Assembly: GCF_014696135.1 (NCBI RefSeq)
Contig: NZ_JACJPP010000013.1
Coordinates: forward strand, 62,001-126,000
Direction of reading: 5' to 3'
Source: Nodosilinea sp. FACHB-141
GTDB taxonomy: Bacteria > Cyanobacteriota > Cyanobacteriia > Phormidesmidales > Phormidesmidaceae
Length of the DNA stretch: 64,000 nucleotides
A program made the translations under genes and the position numbers. This document shows, piece by piece, positions 1 through 8,428 of this stretch. Position 1 is the stretch's first letter. Each line of letters starts with the position of its first letter. The notes under the pieces were generated by a model. The model did no database searches and had not been told where the DNA came from. It was given only the letters and a program-made list of their open reading frames with translations.

Positions 1-309
1 ACGGTAGAAGACCCTGAGTTTGCCGATCGCAGCGACAAAAACGGCGTATTAGCGGGCTACGTGGCCCAAAATATTCGCCTAGGAAACTATCGCGAGGCCT
101 GGCTTTTCATGCTGGCCCACTACGAGCGCACCGACGACTGGGGGCTCGAAACCTACAACGACCAGGGTGAGCTAGCTGGTACCTATCCCGACTTTCCCAC
201 TGCCCTCTACGCCTTTTTGCAAGAGCTGGGCTATTTGGATACTAATGGTAGGCCTCAGCCCACCGTCGATCGCTCTCCGGTGGAGGCCGAGCGGGCAAGT
301 TTTCAGTAG
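1..309 (+). CDS. C-terminal part of an unrecognised protein
   Basis: The reading frame is open from the first base to the TAG at 307-309, so this is the last 102 residues of a gene that begins before the window. A GTG at 61 could be a start, but the frame is open before it and the upstream residues (EDPEFADRSDKNG) look like normal coding, so I read it as a truncated gene. The fragment is soluble, acidic and rich in aromatic residues, with no membrane segment and no motif I can assign. The last 15 or so residues look like a disordered tail. The function is unknown. Confidence 0.6.
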   Translation, partial: TVEDPEFADRSDKNGVLAGYVAQNIRLGNYREAWLFMLAHYERTDDWGLETYNDQGELAGTYPDFPTALYAFLQELGYLDTNGRPQPTVDRSPVEAERASFQ

Positions 310-397
310 TAGCTTTACGGTTTAGCCCAAGATTTGCCGAAGGATTGAAAAGTCAAGACGATAGCGAATTTTTGGGCTTTAGCACCCTAGCTCTTCC

Positions 398-430
398 GCA
401 AAAAAGGGTAGGCCGCAACGGTCTACCCTT
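398..430 (-). terminator. intrinsic terminator of the RRM gene
   Basis: AAGGGTAG at 404-411 pairs with CTACCCTT at 423-430. Read on the minus strand the stem is followed by a run of T. It sits about 40 bases after the stop codon of the RRM gene and fits an intrinsic terminator. Confidence 0.7.
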
Positions 431-466
431 CAAACATTTAGCGCTTATCGAGCTGGCTAAACAGAT

Positions 467-775
467 CTAGAAGCCGGTGCGCCGGTAGTTGCCACCATTG
501 CCGCCGCCAGCGCCACTGCTACTGCGAGCGTCATCGCGGGGGCGAGCTTTGTTCACCCGCAGTTCACGGCCCATCCACTCAGCTCCATCGAGGGATTCGA
601 TGATGGTGTCTTCCTGAGCTTCGGCGGCCATATCCACAAAGGCAAAGCCTCGGGGACGACCGGTTTCGCGATCGGTGGGCAGGCTAACCCGCTTGACTTC
701 GCCATATTCTGCAAACACCCGCTCTAAATCTTCGCGAGTGACATCGTAGGACAAGTTACCAACATAGAGTGACAT
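467..775 (-). CDS. rbp: RRM-type RNA-binding protein (cyanobacterial Rbp family)
   Basis: A 102-residue single-RRM protein. RNP2 (LYVGNL) is at residues 3-8 and RNP1 (RGFAFVDM) at 42-49. A short Gly/Ser/Asn-rich tail runs from about residue 84 to the end (GAGGGNGGNYRRTGF). This architecture, one RRM plus a short Gly-rich tail, is typical of cyanobacterial Rbp proteins, many of which are cold-induced and bind U-rich RNA. The 5' flank up to 942 is AT-rich and has no gene, leaving room for a long leader such as cold-regulated rbp genes often carry; that last point is inference. A terminator follows the gene. The family is certain; which paralogue is not. Confidence 0.92.
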   Translation of the reverse strand: MSLYVGNLSYDVTREDLERVFAEYGEVKRVSLPTDRETGRPRGFAFVDMAAEAQEDTIIESLDGAEWMGRELRVNKARPRDDARSSSGAGGGNGGNYRRTGF

Positions 776-942
776 AGGATGGTCTCCGTACTGTACAAAG
801 TGCAGTGAGTAAACGGAGACAAAGCTGTATCGGAAATCAAAGTGAAATGAAACAAGCGAAATCTACCGAAAACTAACTAAGACAATTTTAACACTCCAAA
901 TCTACCCATGGGAGGGGTGAAGTTGCCTTCTAGAAGTTGCCT

Positions 943-1176
943 TTAATTGTCGTATATCAAGCCTTCGGGCGCTTCAGGATTGTCTTCTAGATATTGGTCA
1001 AAGCCGGTTTTCTTAGGGATCTGATGCTGGTGCGAAACCTCGGCTCGCATCTCTTCCACCACGTCCCAGGCGGCAGCGGCTTCGGCAGAGGTTTCGCCCT
1101 TTTCGGCGGTGATTTGATGGGCGTAGTCGATTGCTTTTTGCAGCTCGTCTTGGAAGTCCTTGCTATCAACGCTCAT
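943..1176 (-). CDS. CP12-family protein without cysteines
   Basis: A 77-residue protein matching CP12 along most of its length. The core AWDVVEEM is at residues 36-43, followed by RAEVSHQ, and the C-terminal block YLEDNPEAPEGLIYDN ends the protein. CP12 is the disordered linker that joins GAPDH and phosphoribulokinase when its cysteine pairs are oxidised. This copy has no cysteine at all: the N-terminal site before the core reads AEAAAAWD, and the C-terminal pair is replaced by Leu and Gly. The start ATG at 1174-1176 is preceded on the minus strand by AGAGGAGAAC, a good ribosome binding site. It is monocistronic. It may still bind one partner through the conserved core or tail, but cannot act as the classical disulphide switch. 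The family call is secure; the role is open. Confidence 0.85.
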   Translation of the reverse strand: MSVDSKDFQDELQKAIDYAHQITAEKGETSAEAAAAWDVVEEMRAEVSHQHQIPKKTGFDQYLEDNPEAPEGLIYDN

Positions 1177-1302
1177 AGTCGTTCTCCTCTGAGATCATCT
1201 TCAAAGTGGATAGGCCTATCTTACCTGTCTCGCGATCGCCGCAGGCATTTCCTAAACAGAGCCGTTGTCGCAGCCTCCCTTAGAGGAAAAAAGGATGGTT
1301 AA

Positions 1303-1929
1303 TCAGTGCTCAAACACCCCCTGGTACAGGAGCAGGTCGAGGGCGACGAAGGTAGGCAAACAGCTAAAACAATCCTGCGCTAACTCCCACCGGCCCTCGC
1401 GCTTGAGCATGGCAGTCAGGGTTTGGTGAATGCTGTGCAGGTAGCGCACGTCATTGGCGGCGTAGCGCAGCTGCTCGTCGGAAAGATTCATAGCATTGCC
1501 CCAGTCAGAGCTTTGGGCGGTTTTGTCGAGTTCGATGCCCTCTAACTCTTTGACCAGCTCTTTAAGGCCGTGGCGAGGGCTATAGGTGCGGCTCAGTTTG
1601 CTAGCGATTTTGCTGCAAAACACCGGGGCCACGGTAATGCCCAGGTTGTGCTTGAGGGTGGCCAAATCGAACCGAGCAAAGTGAAACAGCTTGAGAATGT
1701 CTGGGGCTTCTAGCAGCTCTTTAAGTAGGGGCGCTTCTTTTTGGCCGAGTTCGATGCGCACTACCGATACATAGCCGTCAGCGTCAGAGAGCTGCACTAA
1801 GCAGAGGCGATCGCGCTGGGGCAGTAGACCCATGGTCTCGGTGTCACAGGCGATCGCGCTGGCCTGCCGATAGCGATCCAACAAGTCGGGGGTGAGGTCG
1901 CGATCGCAGATTTCAAAACCGTCGGCCAT
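1303..1929 (-). CDS. rnd: RNase D-like 3'-5' exonuclease
   Basis: A 208-residue protein of the DEDD exonuclease superfamily. Exo I is CDTETMGLL with acidic residues at about 29 and 31. Exo II lies around FHFARFDLATL, and Exo III is YAANDVRYLHSIH near residue 150, giving the DEDDy Tyr. It is about the length of the catalytic domain alone and lacks the HRDC domains of E. coli RNase D, as is usual for short cyanobacterial and plant-type homologues. The likely job is 3' trimming of structured RNA. No operon partner is evident: the next gene upstream is a decayed DUF29 gene. Confidence 0.85.
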   Translation of the reverse strand: MADGFEICDRDLTPDLLDRYRQASAIACDTETMGLLPQRDRLCLVQLSDADGYVSVVRIELGQKEAPLLKELLEAPDILKLFHFARFDLATLKHNLGITVAPVFCSKIASKLSRTYSPRHGLKELVKELEGIELDKTAQSSDWGNAMNLSDEQLRYAANDVRYLHSIHQTLTAMLKREGRWELAQDCFSCLPTFVALDLLLYQGVFEH

Positions 1930-1934
1930 AGAGG

Positions 1935-2441
1935 TTCCTAATTGTTGTCAGATAAACCGGGCTGCCACGGGAAACAATCACTGTCCAGGGCTTGCTCCAG
2001 GGTAAAGCAGGATGTCGTAGGAACACATCCTTCTTGGACACCGCTGAGGATCAAGAATAGCTCGCGTCCGTTGACCATATTGCTTTGGGAACGTTGTATC
2101 GAGGTGTAGATGCAGGCTGGGGCTATCCTCCACAATCAACGGATGTCGTGGCGATTGTGCAGTACTCCCATAATCCAGTCACGACTGTGGCGAGCGTGCT
2201 CAGTCTCCCAAAAATTTAGCCTCAGCAGCCGCTCATAAATCTGCCGAAGCAAGTTGGACAGCGCTCGGCGATCCTGTCGGGCGAGACTTTCGATTTCCTC
2301 AATTAGGTTGGTTAGGTCGAGGGCATCAAAATTGCGCGATCGCAGTTGAGCAGCCGTGGTCTCCAACCAAATGTTGAAGTCAGTGTCGTACAGCGATTTA
2401 GGCCCGCCACTTGTGTCCACGGCAATCCGCTCACGTTCCAA
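1935..2441 (-). pseudogene. decayed DUF29-family gene
   Basis: The first 101 codons read as a normal DUF29 N-terminus (YDTDFNIWLETTAAQLRS, then NLIEEIESLARQDRRAL) and stop at TGA 2136-2138. DUF29 proteins normally run to about 140-150 residues. The next typical segment (IVEDSPSLHLHLDTTFPK) continues in another frame right after the stop. The C-terminal block (FTLEQALDSDCFPWQPG) is back in the first frame and ends at TAG about 1935-1937. This needs one lost base near 2136 and one compensating shift near 2030-2050. The gene is therefore broken, unless the sequence is wrong twice. DUF29 has no assigned function; its genes are common and often decayed in cyanobacteria. Confidence 0.7.
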
Positions 2442-2462
2442 TTGATCTGCGACTTAGACCGC

Positions 2463-3707
2463 CTACTCTAGCCCGCCCAACGCCTTGGCAACGGTATTGA
2501 CATCCTTATCACCTCGGCCCGAGGAGTTGATCACAATACGGGGGTTGCCCGTCAATTGCGGGCACAGGGTTTCGAGATAGGCAAAGGCGTGGGCCGTCTC
2601 CAGCGCGGGGATAATTCCCTCCAGACGCGATACCCGCTGAAACGCGTCTAGCGCCTCTTGGTCGGTAACGCTGTAGTATTCGGCTCGGCCTGCATCCTTC
2701 AAAAAGCTGTGCTCGGGGCCAACACCGGGATAGTCCAGACCAGCACTGATGGAGTGGGCTTCGATCACCTGACCTTCACTGTCTTGAAGGAGATAGCTCA
2801 TCGCTCCGTGGAGCACGCCAACTCGACCCTCCGTCAGGGTGGCCGCATGCTTGCCGGTAGCCACGCCGCTGCCCGCCGCCTCAATGCCGATCATCCGCAC
2901 CGTGGGCTCGTTGACAAACTCGTGGAACAGGCCCATGGCGTTGGAGCCGCCGCCAACGCAGGCCATCAGAATGTCAGGTAGGCCGCCAAACTTCTCTTGG
3001 CACTGGGCGCGAGTTTCTTCTCCGATAATGGCGTGGAAATCGCGCACCATCATCGGGTAAGGGTGCGGGCCGGCGACGGAACCGAGGATGTAGTGAGTGT
3101 TTTCTACATTCGTTACCCAGTCGCGAATCGCTTCAGAGGTAGCGTCTTTGAGGGTGCCGGTGCCCGCCGTGACGCCGCGAACCTCAGCCCCCATCAGCCG
3201 CATGCGAAACACGTTCAGCGACTGGCGCTCCATATCTTGCACGCCCATGTAAATAACGCACTGAAGGCCAAAGCGGGCGCACACCGTGGCGGTGGCGACT
3301 CCATGCTGCCCGGCCCCGGTTTCGGCGATGATGCGCTGCTTGCCCATGCGCTTAGCCAGCAGCACCTGACCCAGAGCATTGTTGATCTTGTGCGCGCCCG
3401 TGTGGTTGAGGTCTTCGCGCTTGAGATAAATATCGGGACCGCTACCGTCGGGACGGCGGTAGTGAGCGGTGAGTCGCTCAGCGAAATAGAGGGGCGTGGC
3501 TCGACCTACGTAATCCTTGAGCAGGCCATTTAGTTCGGCCTGAAAGTCGGCCTCGTCGCGGTATTGGTAAAATGCCTGCTCTAGCTCAAAGAGGGCGGGC
3601 ATGAGGGTTTCGGGCACGTACTTACCGCCAAACTGGCCAAAACGACCCAGGGCATCGGGGCGAGCATCGGTCACAGCAGGGCGAGGCGAAAGCGGCGTCT
3701 GGGTCAC
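2463..3707 (-). CDS. trpB: tryptophan synthase beta chain
   Basis: A 414-residue fold-type II PLP enzyme that joins indole and serine to make tryptophan. The PLP lysine is in HTGAHKINN (K107). The phosphate-binding GGGSNAMG is at about 250 and SGRGDKD lies near the C-terminus. Length and motifs match the canonical TrpB1 form that works with TrpA through an ammonia-free indole tunnel. trpA is not adjacent, which is usual in cyanobacteria where trp genes are scattered. The start is GTG or ATG around 3705; the conserved region begins at about residue 18 ([17 protein letters not shown]). Confidence 0.97.
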   Translation of the reverse strand: MTQTPLSPRPAVTDARPDALGRFGQFGGKYVPETLMPALFELEQAFYQYRDEADFQAELNGLLKDYVGRATPLYFAERLTAHYRRPDGSGPDIYLKREDLNHTGAHKINNALGQVLLAKRMGKQRIIAETGAGQHGVATATVCARFGLQCVIYMGVQDMERQSLNVFRMRLMGAEVRGVTAGTGTLKDATSEAIRDWVTNVENTHYILGSVAGPHPYPMMVRDFHAIIGEETRAQCQEKFGGLPDILMACVGGGSNAMGLFHEFVNEPTVRMIGIEAAGSGVATGKHAATLTEGRVGVLHGAMSYLLQDSEGQVIEAHSISAGLDYPGVGPEHSFLKDAGRAEYYSVTDQEALDAFQRVSRLEGIIPALETAHAFAYLETLCPQLTGNPRIVINSSGRGDKDVNTVAKALGGLE

Positions 3708-3776
3708 GGTGGCAGCGGGGTGAAGGGTTGTAAGTAGCCCTCATTATAAGGAATGCTCTGACCCGTTGCTAGCAGG

Positions 3777-4301
3777 TTAAGCCGTGCGGCGCAGCGGAGC
3801 CTCTGTCTGCCGCCGTTGCAGCGAGTGAATGTGATGAAATAGGCTCCAGCAATATTCTTCTGGCAGTCCACAGGTGGCGGCTCCTCGCATGACCACGCTG
3901 GAATACCACTCGTTGGGAGCAATTTCTTCGTGAGTCTTGCTGATTACCGAGTAGGTGCGAGTTTGCGCGTAGGCTTGCCCGTTGGCGATGACGGTGACCA
4001 TTTCGTGGCAGTAGCCTTCTTCGCGCAGGTCGAGGGCGGGGCTGAGCCGCCAGGGCAGGTGGTAAAGCACGCCCTGCACCGTAGAACCAGGGTGCGGGAC
4101 GACATCGAGCACACCGCAGTTGCGAAGGCGCGATCGCCGAAAAAACCCCAGCCGATACCCGGCGAGCGTCGCTGGCCCAACCACATAGTCGTGAGTGCTT
4201 TCGCCCAAGGAGCGTTTTAGATCGACTGGGCACATGCAGGAGCCGTAGGCAAAGTAGTAGAAGCGATCGTCCGGGTTGTGAAGGGGGATAACACTTGTCA
4301 T
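3777..4301 (-). CDS. gamma-glutamylcyclotransferase-like protein
   Basis: Counted from ATG 4299-4301 this is 174 residues. The N-terminal FYYFAYGSCM is the substrate-binding loop of the GGCT/AIG2 fold, and REEGYCHEMV in the middle carries the acidic residue expected at the active site. The family cyclises gamma-glutamyl peptides to 5-oxoproline; the substrate here is not known. The frame stays open upstream to 4403, but the extension consists of a 20-bp perfect hairpin and low-quality coding, so I prefer the internal start. The gene lies alone between trpB and the diguanylate cyclase on the same strand. Confidence 0.75.
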   Translation of the reverse strand: MTSVIPLHNPDDRFYYFAYGSCMCPVDLKRSLGESTHDYVVGPATLAGYRLGFFRRSRLRNCGVLDVVPHPGSTVQGVLYHLPWRLSPALDLREEGYCHEMVTVIANGQAYAQTRTYSVISKTHEEIAPNEWYSSVVMRGAATCGLPEEYCWSLFHHIHSLQRRQTEAPLRRTA

Positions 4302-4336
4302 GGGCGGTCGTTGAGAGCGGAGGGTTGAGAGTAACG

Positions 4337-4378
4337 GTCTTGCTTCCATCCCCTCCTGGGAGGGGATGGAAGCAAGAC
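4337..4378. repeat. perfect 20-bp inverted repeat
   Basis: Bases 4337-4356 are the exact reverse complement of 4359-4378, with only two bases (TG) between them. It lies about 36 bases upstream of the preferred start of the gamma-glutamylcyclotransferase-like gene. There is no following T run in either direction, so it is not a classic terminator. It could be a leader hairpin or a small mobile palindrome. Confidence 0.85.
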
Positions 4379-4604
4379 TAGGGCCAAGAGCAAAGCTCTG
4401 CAATAAAAAAGACTACAAACCCAATCTACGGTTTTCCGATCGGAATGCCGATGATTGGTGCTGTTACTTTCGTTTATATCACTCTATTTCCTAAGGAGAA
4501 AGGTTTCTTGATTAAGCCTTGACAAGTCTTTAAAGTGTCTGATCAAAGCTTTTAAACAAGCTGACAATCCTGCCTCAGATTGTTGATTTGGGGGAATGCA
4601 GGGG

Positions 4605-6419
4605 TCAGGGATTGGCTACGATGCGATCGCGCCCCTGCTGCTTAGCCTGATACAGCAGCCCATCGGCTGTGCGGATCAGATTGATGGGGTTGAGCGTGGC
4701 CGAGGGCAGACAGGTGGCTACCCCCAGGCTAACGGTGACCCAGGGGCCAACGGCAGACTTGGCATGGGGAAGATGCAGCGCCTTCACCGCTTGGCGCAGG
4801 GTTTCGGCTAGGTAGATGGCCCCAGATCTATCGGTGTTGGGCAAGATCACCGCAAACTCTTCGCCGCCGTAGCGGACGGGCAGGTCAGTGGCACGACGGG
4901 GGGGAATCGCGATCGCCTGGGCAATCTGGCACAGGCAAGCATCGCCCGATTGGTGGCCATAGTGGTCGTTGTAGAGTTTGAAATAGTCTACATCGAGCAA
5001 AATTAGCGACAGGGGCAGACGATCGCGCACCGAGCGTCGCCATTCTTGCTCTAGATATTGGTCAAAGTGGCGACGGTTGGCAATGCCCGTCAGCCCGTCC
5101 ACTAAGGTAAGCCGCTGAAGTTCTTGGTTGGCGTTTTGCAGGGCCTGCTCGGTCTGGCTGCGCACCTGAATTTCTTGCTGGAGACGATGGTTGGTCTGGT
5201 TGAGACTGGCGGTGCGGGCGGCGATCTGAGCCTCTAGGTCAGCATTAAACTGCTGAAGCAGAGTAGTCTGCTGGTCGAGGTTGGCAAATAGCTGGCCCAC
5301 CGATCGCGACAGTTGGGCAATCTCGTCCTGCCCCGAAAAAATTGGCATGGGGGCGCGGGTGGTGCCGGTGCGCAGGCCCTCGGCGGTGTGGGCGATCACC
5401 ATGACTGGCTTCACCATTTGCCCAGCGATATACCAGCTAAGAGCACCGCTCAGTAACCCTAGGGCAATGCCCCAGAGACAAATGTTGTGCTTGAGCGATC
5501 GCGCCGGGACAAAAGCCTCCTGGGTGGGCTGATGCACCAGCACCACCCAACCCAGGCCGGGATAGCTGCGATAGCCCTGGGTCTGTGCGTAGCCCGTTAG
5601 GGTCGGCGCGTTGTCTAGCCAGGGCTCTATTATTGCCTCGGTTTCTCCTTGTTGAGCGGCTTGAAAGCTTTTTAAACCACTCAAATTGACTGGTGCGCTG
5701 ACATCGTTAGGGCTGCGGCCCGGCCCTAGCAGCACGTCTCCAGTGCTCGACAAAATCTGAATTTCTACCTGTTTGTAGTCTTTTAGCGGCTGAAGCAGGT
5801 TGTCTCGCAGGGTAGTGGCCCACTGCCAGTAAAGGTGTCCGCCTAGCACTCCTACCAGCGTACCCGTGTTATCGACCACAGGAGCGGTGACATCCACTAG
5901 GCGCAGGGGGTCGGAGCTGGGGTTGGGCACCAGGGCGGCGAGCAACTTGGCCGAGTGCACATCCTGCACGTTGGGACGGGTCCGACCTTCAATGAACCAG
6001 GGCCGCTTGGAGACATTGGCTCCAGTTAACAGCCCGTGGGTGCTGGCCATCACAATGCCCCGCGAGTCAGTGAGGCCAATCCAGGCGAAGTCACTGAAGG
6101 CCTCTTGCATGCGATCGAGCAGCATTTGTTTTTGGGCGGTAGGGCGCTGGGTCGATCGCATCTCCTCCAGCGAGGCCAGGGTTTGAATTTCTTGATAATA
6201 GATAAACATGTCGCGATCGAGCGCCCCCGCTAGCTGGTAGGCCATCTGGGCCATCAGCTCACCACGGTCAGCCTGGATCTGGCGCTGGCTAATGTCACCA
6301 ACAATACAGGCCAGAAGCACGGAAAATATAAGGATAGTGGTAGCGATCGCAGCCCCCAACCGGCGACGAAAGCTGCGGCGTAAATTTAGCTGATTTAGCC
6401 AAAACTGAGCGGTTCTCAA
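4605..6419 (-). CDS. Cache-HAMP-GGDEF diguanylate cyclase
   Basis: A 604-residue membrane sensor. The first membrane segment is at about residues 20-44, then a periplasmic dCache-type domain to about 305, a second membrane segment near 312-335, a HAMP-like linker, a coiled coil (LQQFNADLEAQIAARTASL) and a GGDEF domain from about 440. The active site is VRYGGEEFAVILP, a functional GGEEF variant. RATD five residues before it fits the inhibitory I-site (RxxD). It should make cyclic di-GMP from GTP in response to an external ligand, with product inhibition. The signal is unknown. No partner gene is adjacent. Confidence 0.92.
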   Translation of the reverse strand: MRTAQFWLNQLNLRRSFRRRLGAAIATTILIFSVLLACIVGDISQRQIQADRGELMAQMAYQLAGALDRDMFIYYQEIQTLASLEEMRSTQRPTAQKQMLLDRMQEAFSDFAWIGLTDSRGIVMASTHGLLTGANVSKRPWFIEGRTRPNVQDVHSAKLLAALVPNPSSDPLRLVDVTAPVVDNTGTLVGVLGGHLYWQWATTLRDNLLQPLKDYKQVEIQILSSTGDVLLGPGRSPNDVSAPVNLSGLKSFQAAQQGETEAIIEPWLDNAPTLTGYAQTQGYRSYPGLGWVVLVHQPTQEAFVPARSLKHNICLWGIALGLLSGALSWYIAGQMVKPVMVIAHTAEGLRTGTTRAPMPIFSGQDEIAQLSRSVGQLFANLDQQTTLLQQFNADLEAQIAARTASLNQTNHRLQQEIQVRSQTEQALQNANQELQRLTLVDGLTGIANRRHFDQYLEQEWRRSVRDRLPLSLILLDVDYFKLYNDHYGHQSGDACLCQIAQAIAIPPRRATDLPVRYGGEEFAVILPNTDRSGAIYLAETLRQAVKALHLPHAKSAVGPWVTVSLGVATCLPSATLNPINLIRTADGLLYQAKQQGRDRIVANP

Positions 6420-6487
6420 GGCTGGTAACTGACTCTAGGGGCATTATGCCCATTACCCAATGCGTTGTCGATCCAGACTGGGGGGCG

Positions 6488-8341
6488 CTACAGGTAGCCA
6501 GCCGCCTGCATGGTGAACAGGCGGGCATAGCGACCATCCTGATGCAGCAGCTCCTCGTGGCCGCCCTGCTCAATTAGCCTACCGTTGGCCAGCACAATAA
6601 TGTTATCGGCCCGCCGCACCGTCGAGAAGCGGTGGGAAATTAGGATCGCCATCTGATCCTGGGTGGCTTCGCGAAACTGCTCAAACAGGCGGGTTTCGGC
6701 CTCAGCATCCATCGCGGAAGTCGGCTCATCGAGCACCAAAATATCGGCGTCGGTACGCATAAAGGCACGGGAGAGCGCAATCTTCTGCCACTGACCGCCC
6801 GAAAGCTCTTGCCCACCAAAAAACCATTTCCCCAGCTGAGTGTTGAAGCCCTCCGGCAGGTCTTCGATGAATTCGGTAGCGGTGCCTTTGGCGGCGGCGA
6901 CCTGCCAGCGTTGGGCATCCTCAAAGTCGGTGACATCGCCGACGCCAATGTTTTCGCCTACCTTAAACTGGTAGCGCACAAAGTCTTGAAAAATCACGCC
7001 AATGCGCTGCTGCACCACCTTGGCATCCCACTCTTGCAGGTCGCGGCCATCCAGCAAAATGCGGCCCTGACTGGGGGTGTAGAGCCGGGTGAGCAGCTTG
7101 ATCAGGGTGGTTTTGCCGGAGCCGTTTTCCCCCACGATCGCCATCTTTTCCCCCGGCTTCAGGTGAAACGAGACGTTCTCTAGGGCGAGGCGATCGCTGC
7201 CCGGATAGCTAAAGGACACCTGCTCAAACCGCAGCCCGTCACCGGGGTCAAGGCCTCGGTCGGCTATTCCCATATCCTCCGGCACCGACTGTTCGAGAAA
7301 TTCGTAGAGGTTAGCCAGGTAGAGCCCATCTTCGTACATGCCGCCGATCGATGTCAGGGTGCTAGCAAAGGTGGTCTGCCCCTGGCGAAACACCGTCAGG
7401 TACATGGTCAGCTCGCCGAGAGAAATGCGGCCTGCGATCGCCTCCAGCACAATCCAGCAGTAGGCCAGGTAAAACGATACGGTGCTCAGCAATCCCAGGC
7501 CGTAGCTCCAGCCGCTGCGGCGCACCGTCAAGCTGCGGTCTTCTTTATAGAGGCGCTGAAAAATATCTTGGTAGCGATCGAGCAGCAGCGGCCCCAGGCC
7601 AAACAGCTTCACCTCCTTGGCAAAATCCTCCCGCGCCAGCAGCGCCTCCAGGTAGATTTGCTGGCGGGTTTCGGGCGATCGCCACTTAAACAGGCGAAAG
7701 GCCTCCCCCGCAAACTGGGTCTCAGCGATGAAGGCGGGCAGGGTAGCCACGGCCAGCAGCGCCACCGCCCAGCCCGAAAATTGCAGCAGCAATCCCCCAA
7801 AGGTGAGCAATGACAGCAGGTCCTGCACGACTCCAAAGGTGCGGTTGACCATGCTCAGGGGCCGCGACGATGCCTCGCGCCGGGCCTGGGTCATTTTGTC
7901 GTAAAACTCAGAATCTTCGAAGTAGGTCAGCGGTAGGGTCTGGGCCTTTTCGAGAATCATCACGTTGACCCGCTGCCCCAGCAGCACCCGCAGCAGCGAT
8001 TGGCACAGGGTCAAACCCTGGCGCGCTCCCGCCAAGCCTGCCACCAACACAGCCTCCAGCGCCAGGTACATCAGCGCTGCCTGGCGATCAACCGCCAATC
8101 CTGACTGGGCAGCTTTGACTACGCCATCGACAATCAGCTTGCCGACGTAGGCGATCGCCGCTGGCAGCAAACCGGCCACTAATGTCAGCAACCCCAGCAC
8201 TACCGTCAGCCGCCAGTCGGTCTGCCACACTAGCTGAATGGCGCGCTGCCCGTAGCGATACATGCCCAGCGACTGACCCAGATTGCGCCACGAAGCTTTT
8301 TTTGGGGGAGCCGTAACCCGTTTTACCCTGTATTCACTCAT
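6488..8341 (-). CDS. ABC exporter, fused membrane and ATPase domains
   Basis: A 617-residue half-transporter. The membrane domain occupies about residues 40-340 and the nucleotide-binding domain 370-610. Walker A is GENGSGKTT (404-412), the signature is LSGGQ, Walker B is ILVLDEPTSAMDAE, and the H-loop is ISHRFSTV. It would act as a homodimer. The substrate cannot be told from sequence; lipid, peptide or polysaccharide are all possible in this MsbA/McjD-like group. The next gene downstream of its start on the same strand is a glycosyltransferase, but a gap of about 90 bases with C/G-rich repeats separates them, so a link to envelope glycan export is only inference. Confidence 0.88.
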   Translation of the reverse strand: MSEYRVKRVTAPPKKASWRNLGQSLGMYRYGQRAIQLVWQTDWRLTVVLGLLTLVAGLLPAAIAYVGKLIVDGVVKAAQSGLAVDRQAALMYLALEAVLVAGLAGARQGLTLCQSLLRVLLGQRVNVMILEKAQTLPLTYFEDSEFYDKMTQARREASSRPLSMVNRTFGVVQDLLSLLTFGGLLLQFSGWAVALLAVATLPAFIAETQFAGEAFRLFKWRSPETRQQIYLEALLAREDFAKEVKLFGLGPLLLDRYQDIFQRLYKEDRSLTVRRSGWSYGLGLLSTVSFYLAYCWIVLEAIAGRISLGELTMYLTVFRQGQTTFASTLTSIGGMYEDGLYLANLYEFLEQSVPEDMGIADRGLDPGDGLRFEQVSFSYPGSDRLALENVSFHLKPGEKMAIVGENGSGKTTLIKLLTRLYTPSQGRILLDGRDLQEWDAKVVQQRIGVIFQDFVRYQFKVGENIGVGDVTDFEDAQRWQVAAAKGTATEFIEDLPEGFNTQLGKWFFGGQELSGGQWQKIALSRAFMRTDADILVLDEPTSAMDAEAETRLFEQFREATQDQMAILISHRFSTVRRADNIIVLANGRLIEQGGHEELLHQDGRYARLFTMQAAGYL

Positions 8342-8365
8342 TTTTCTACGATAGCGCCTTGGCCA

Positions 8366-8428
8366 GGGAGGGTGAGTGGGTAGGGGATGAGGGGGACGAG
8401 GAAGATAAGGGGGTAGGGAGTGAGGGGT
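8366..8428. repeat. G-rich intergenic repeat
   Basis: A purine-rich stretch with repeated GGGTAGGGG/GAGTGAGGGG words between the ABC exporter and the GT2 gene. Its reverse complement resembles the C-rich stretch at 26477-26540. It belongs to the family of GGGTGG/GGGTAGG elements also seen at 14511-14690 and 24475-24603. Confidence 0.5.

Noticed and set aside
2997-3533. Long + strand frame inside trpB
   Set aside because: Antisense shadow of trpB; the minus strand frame has all TrpB motifs.
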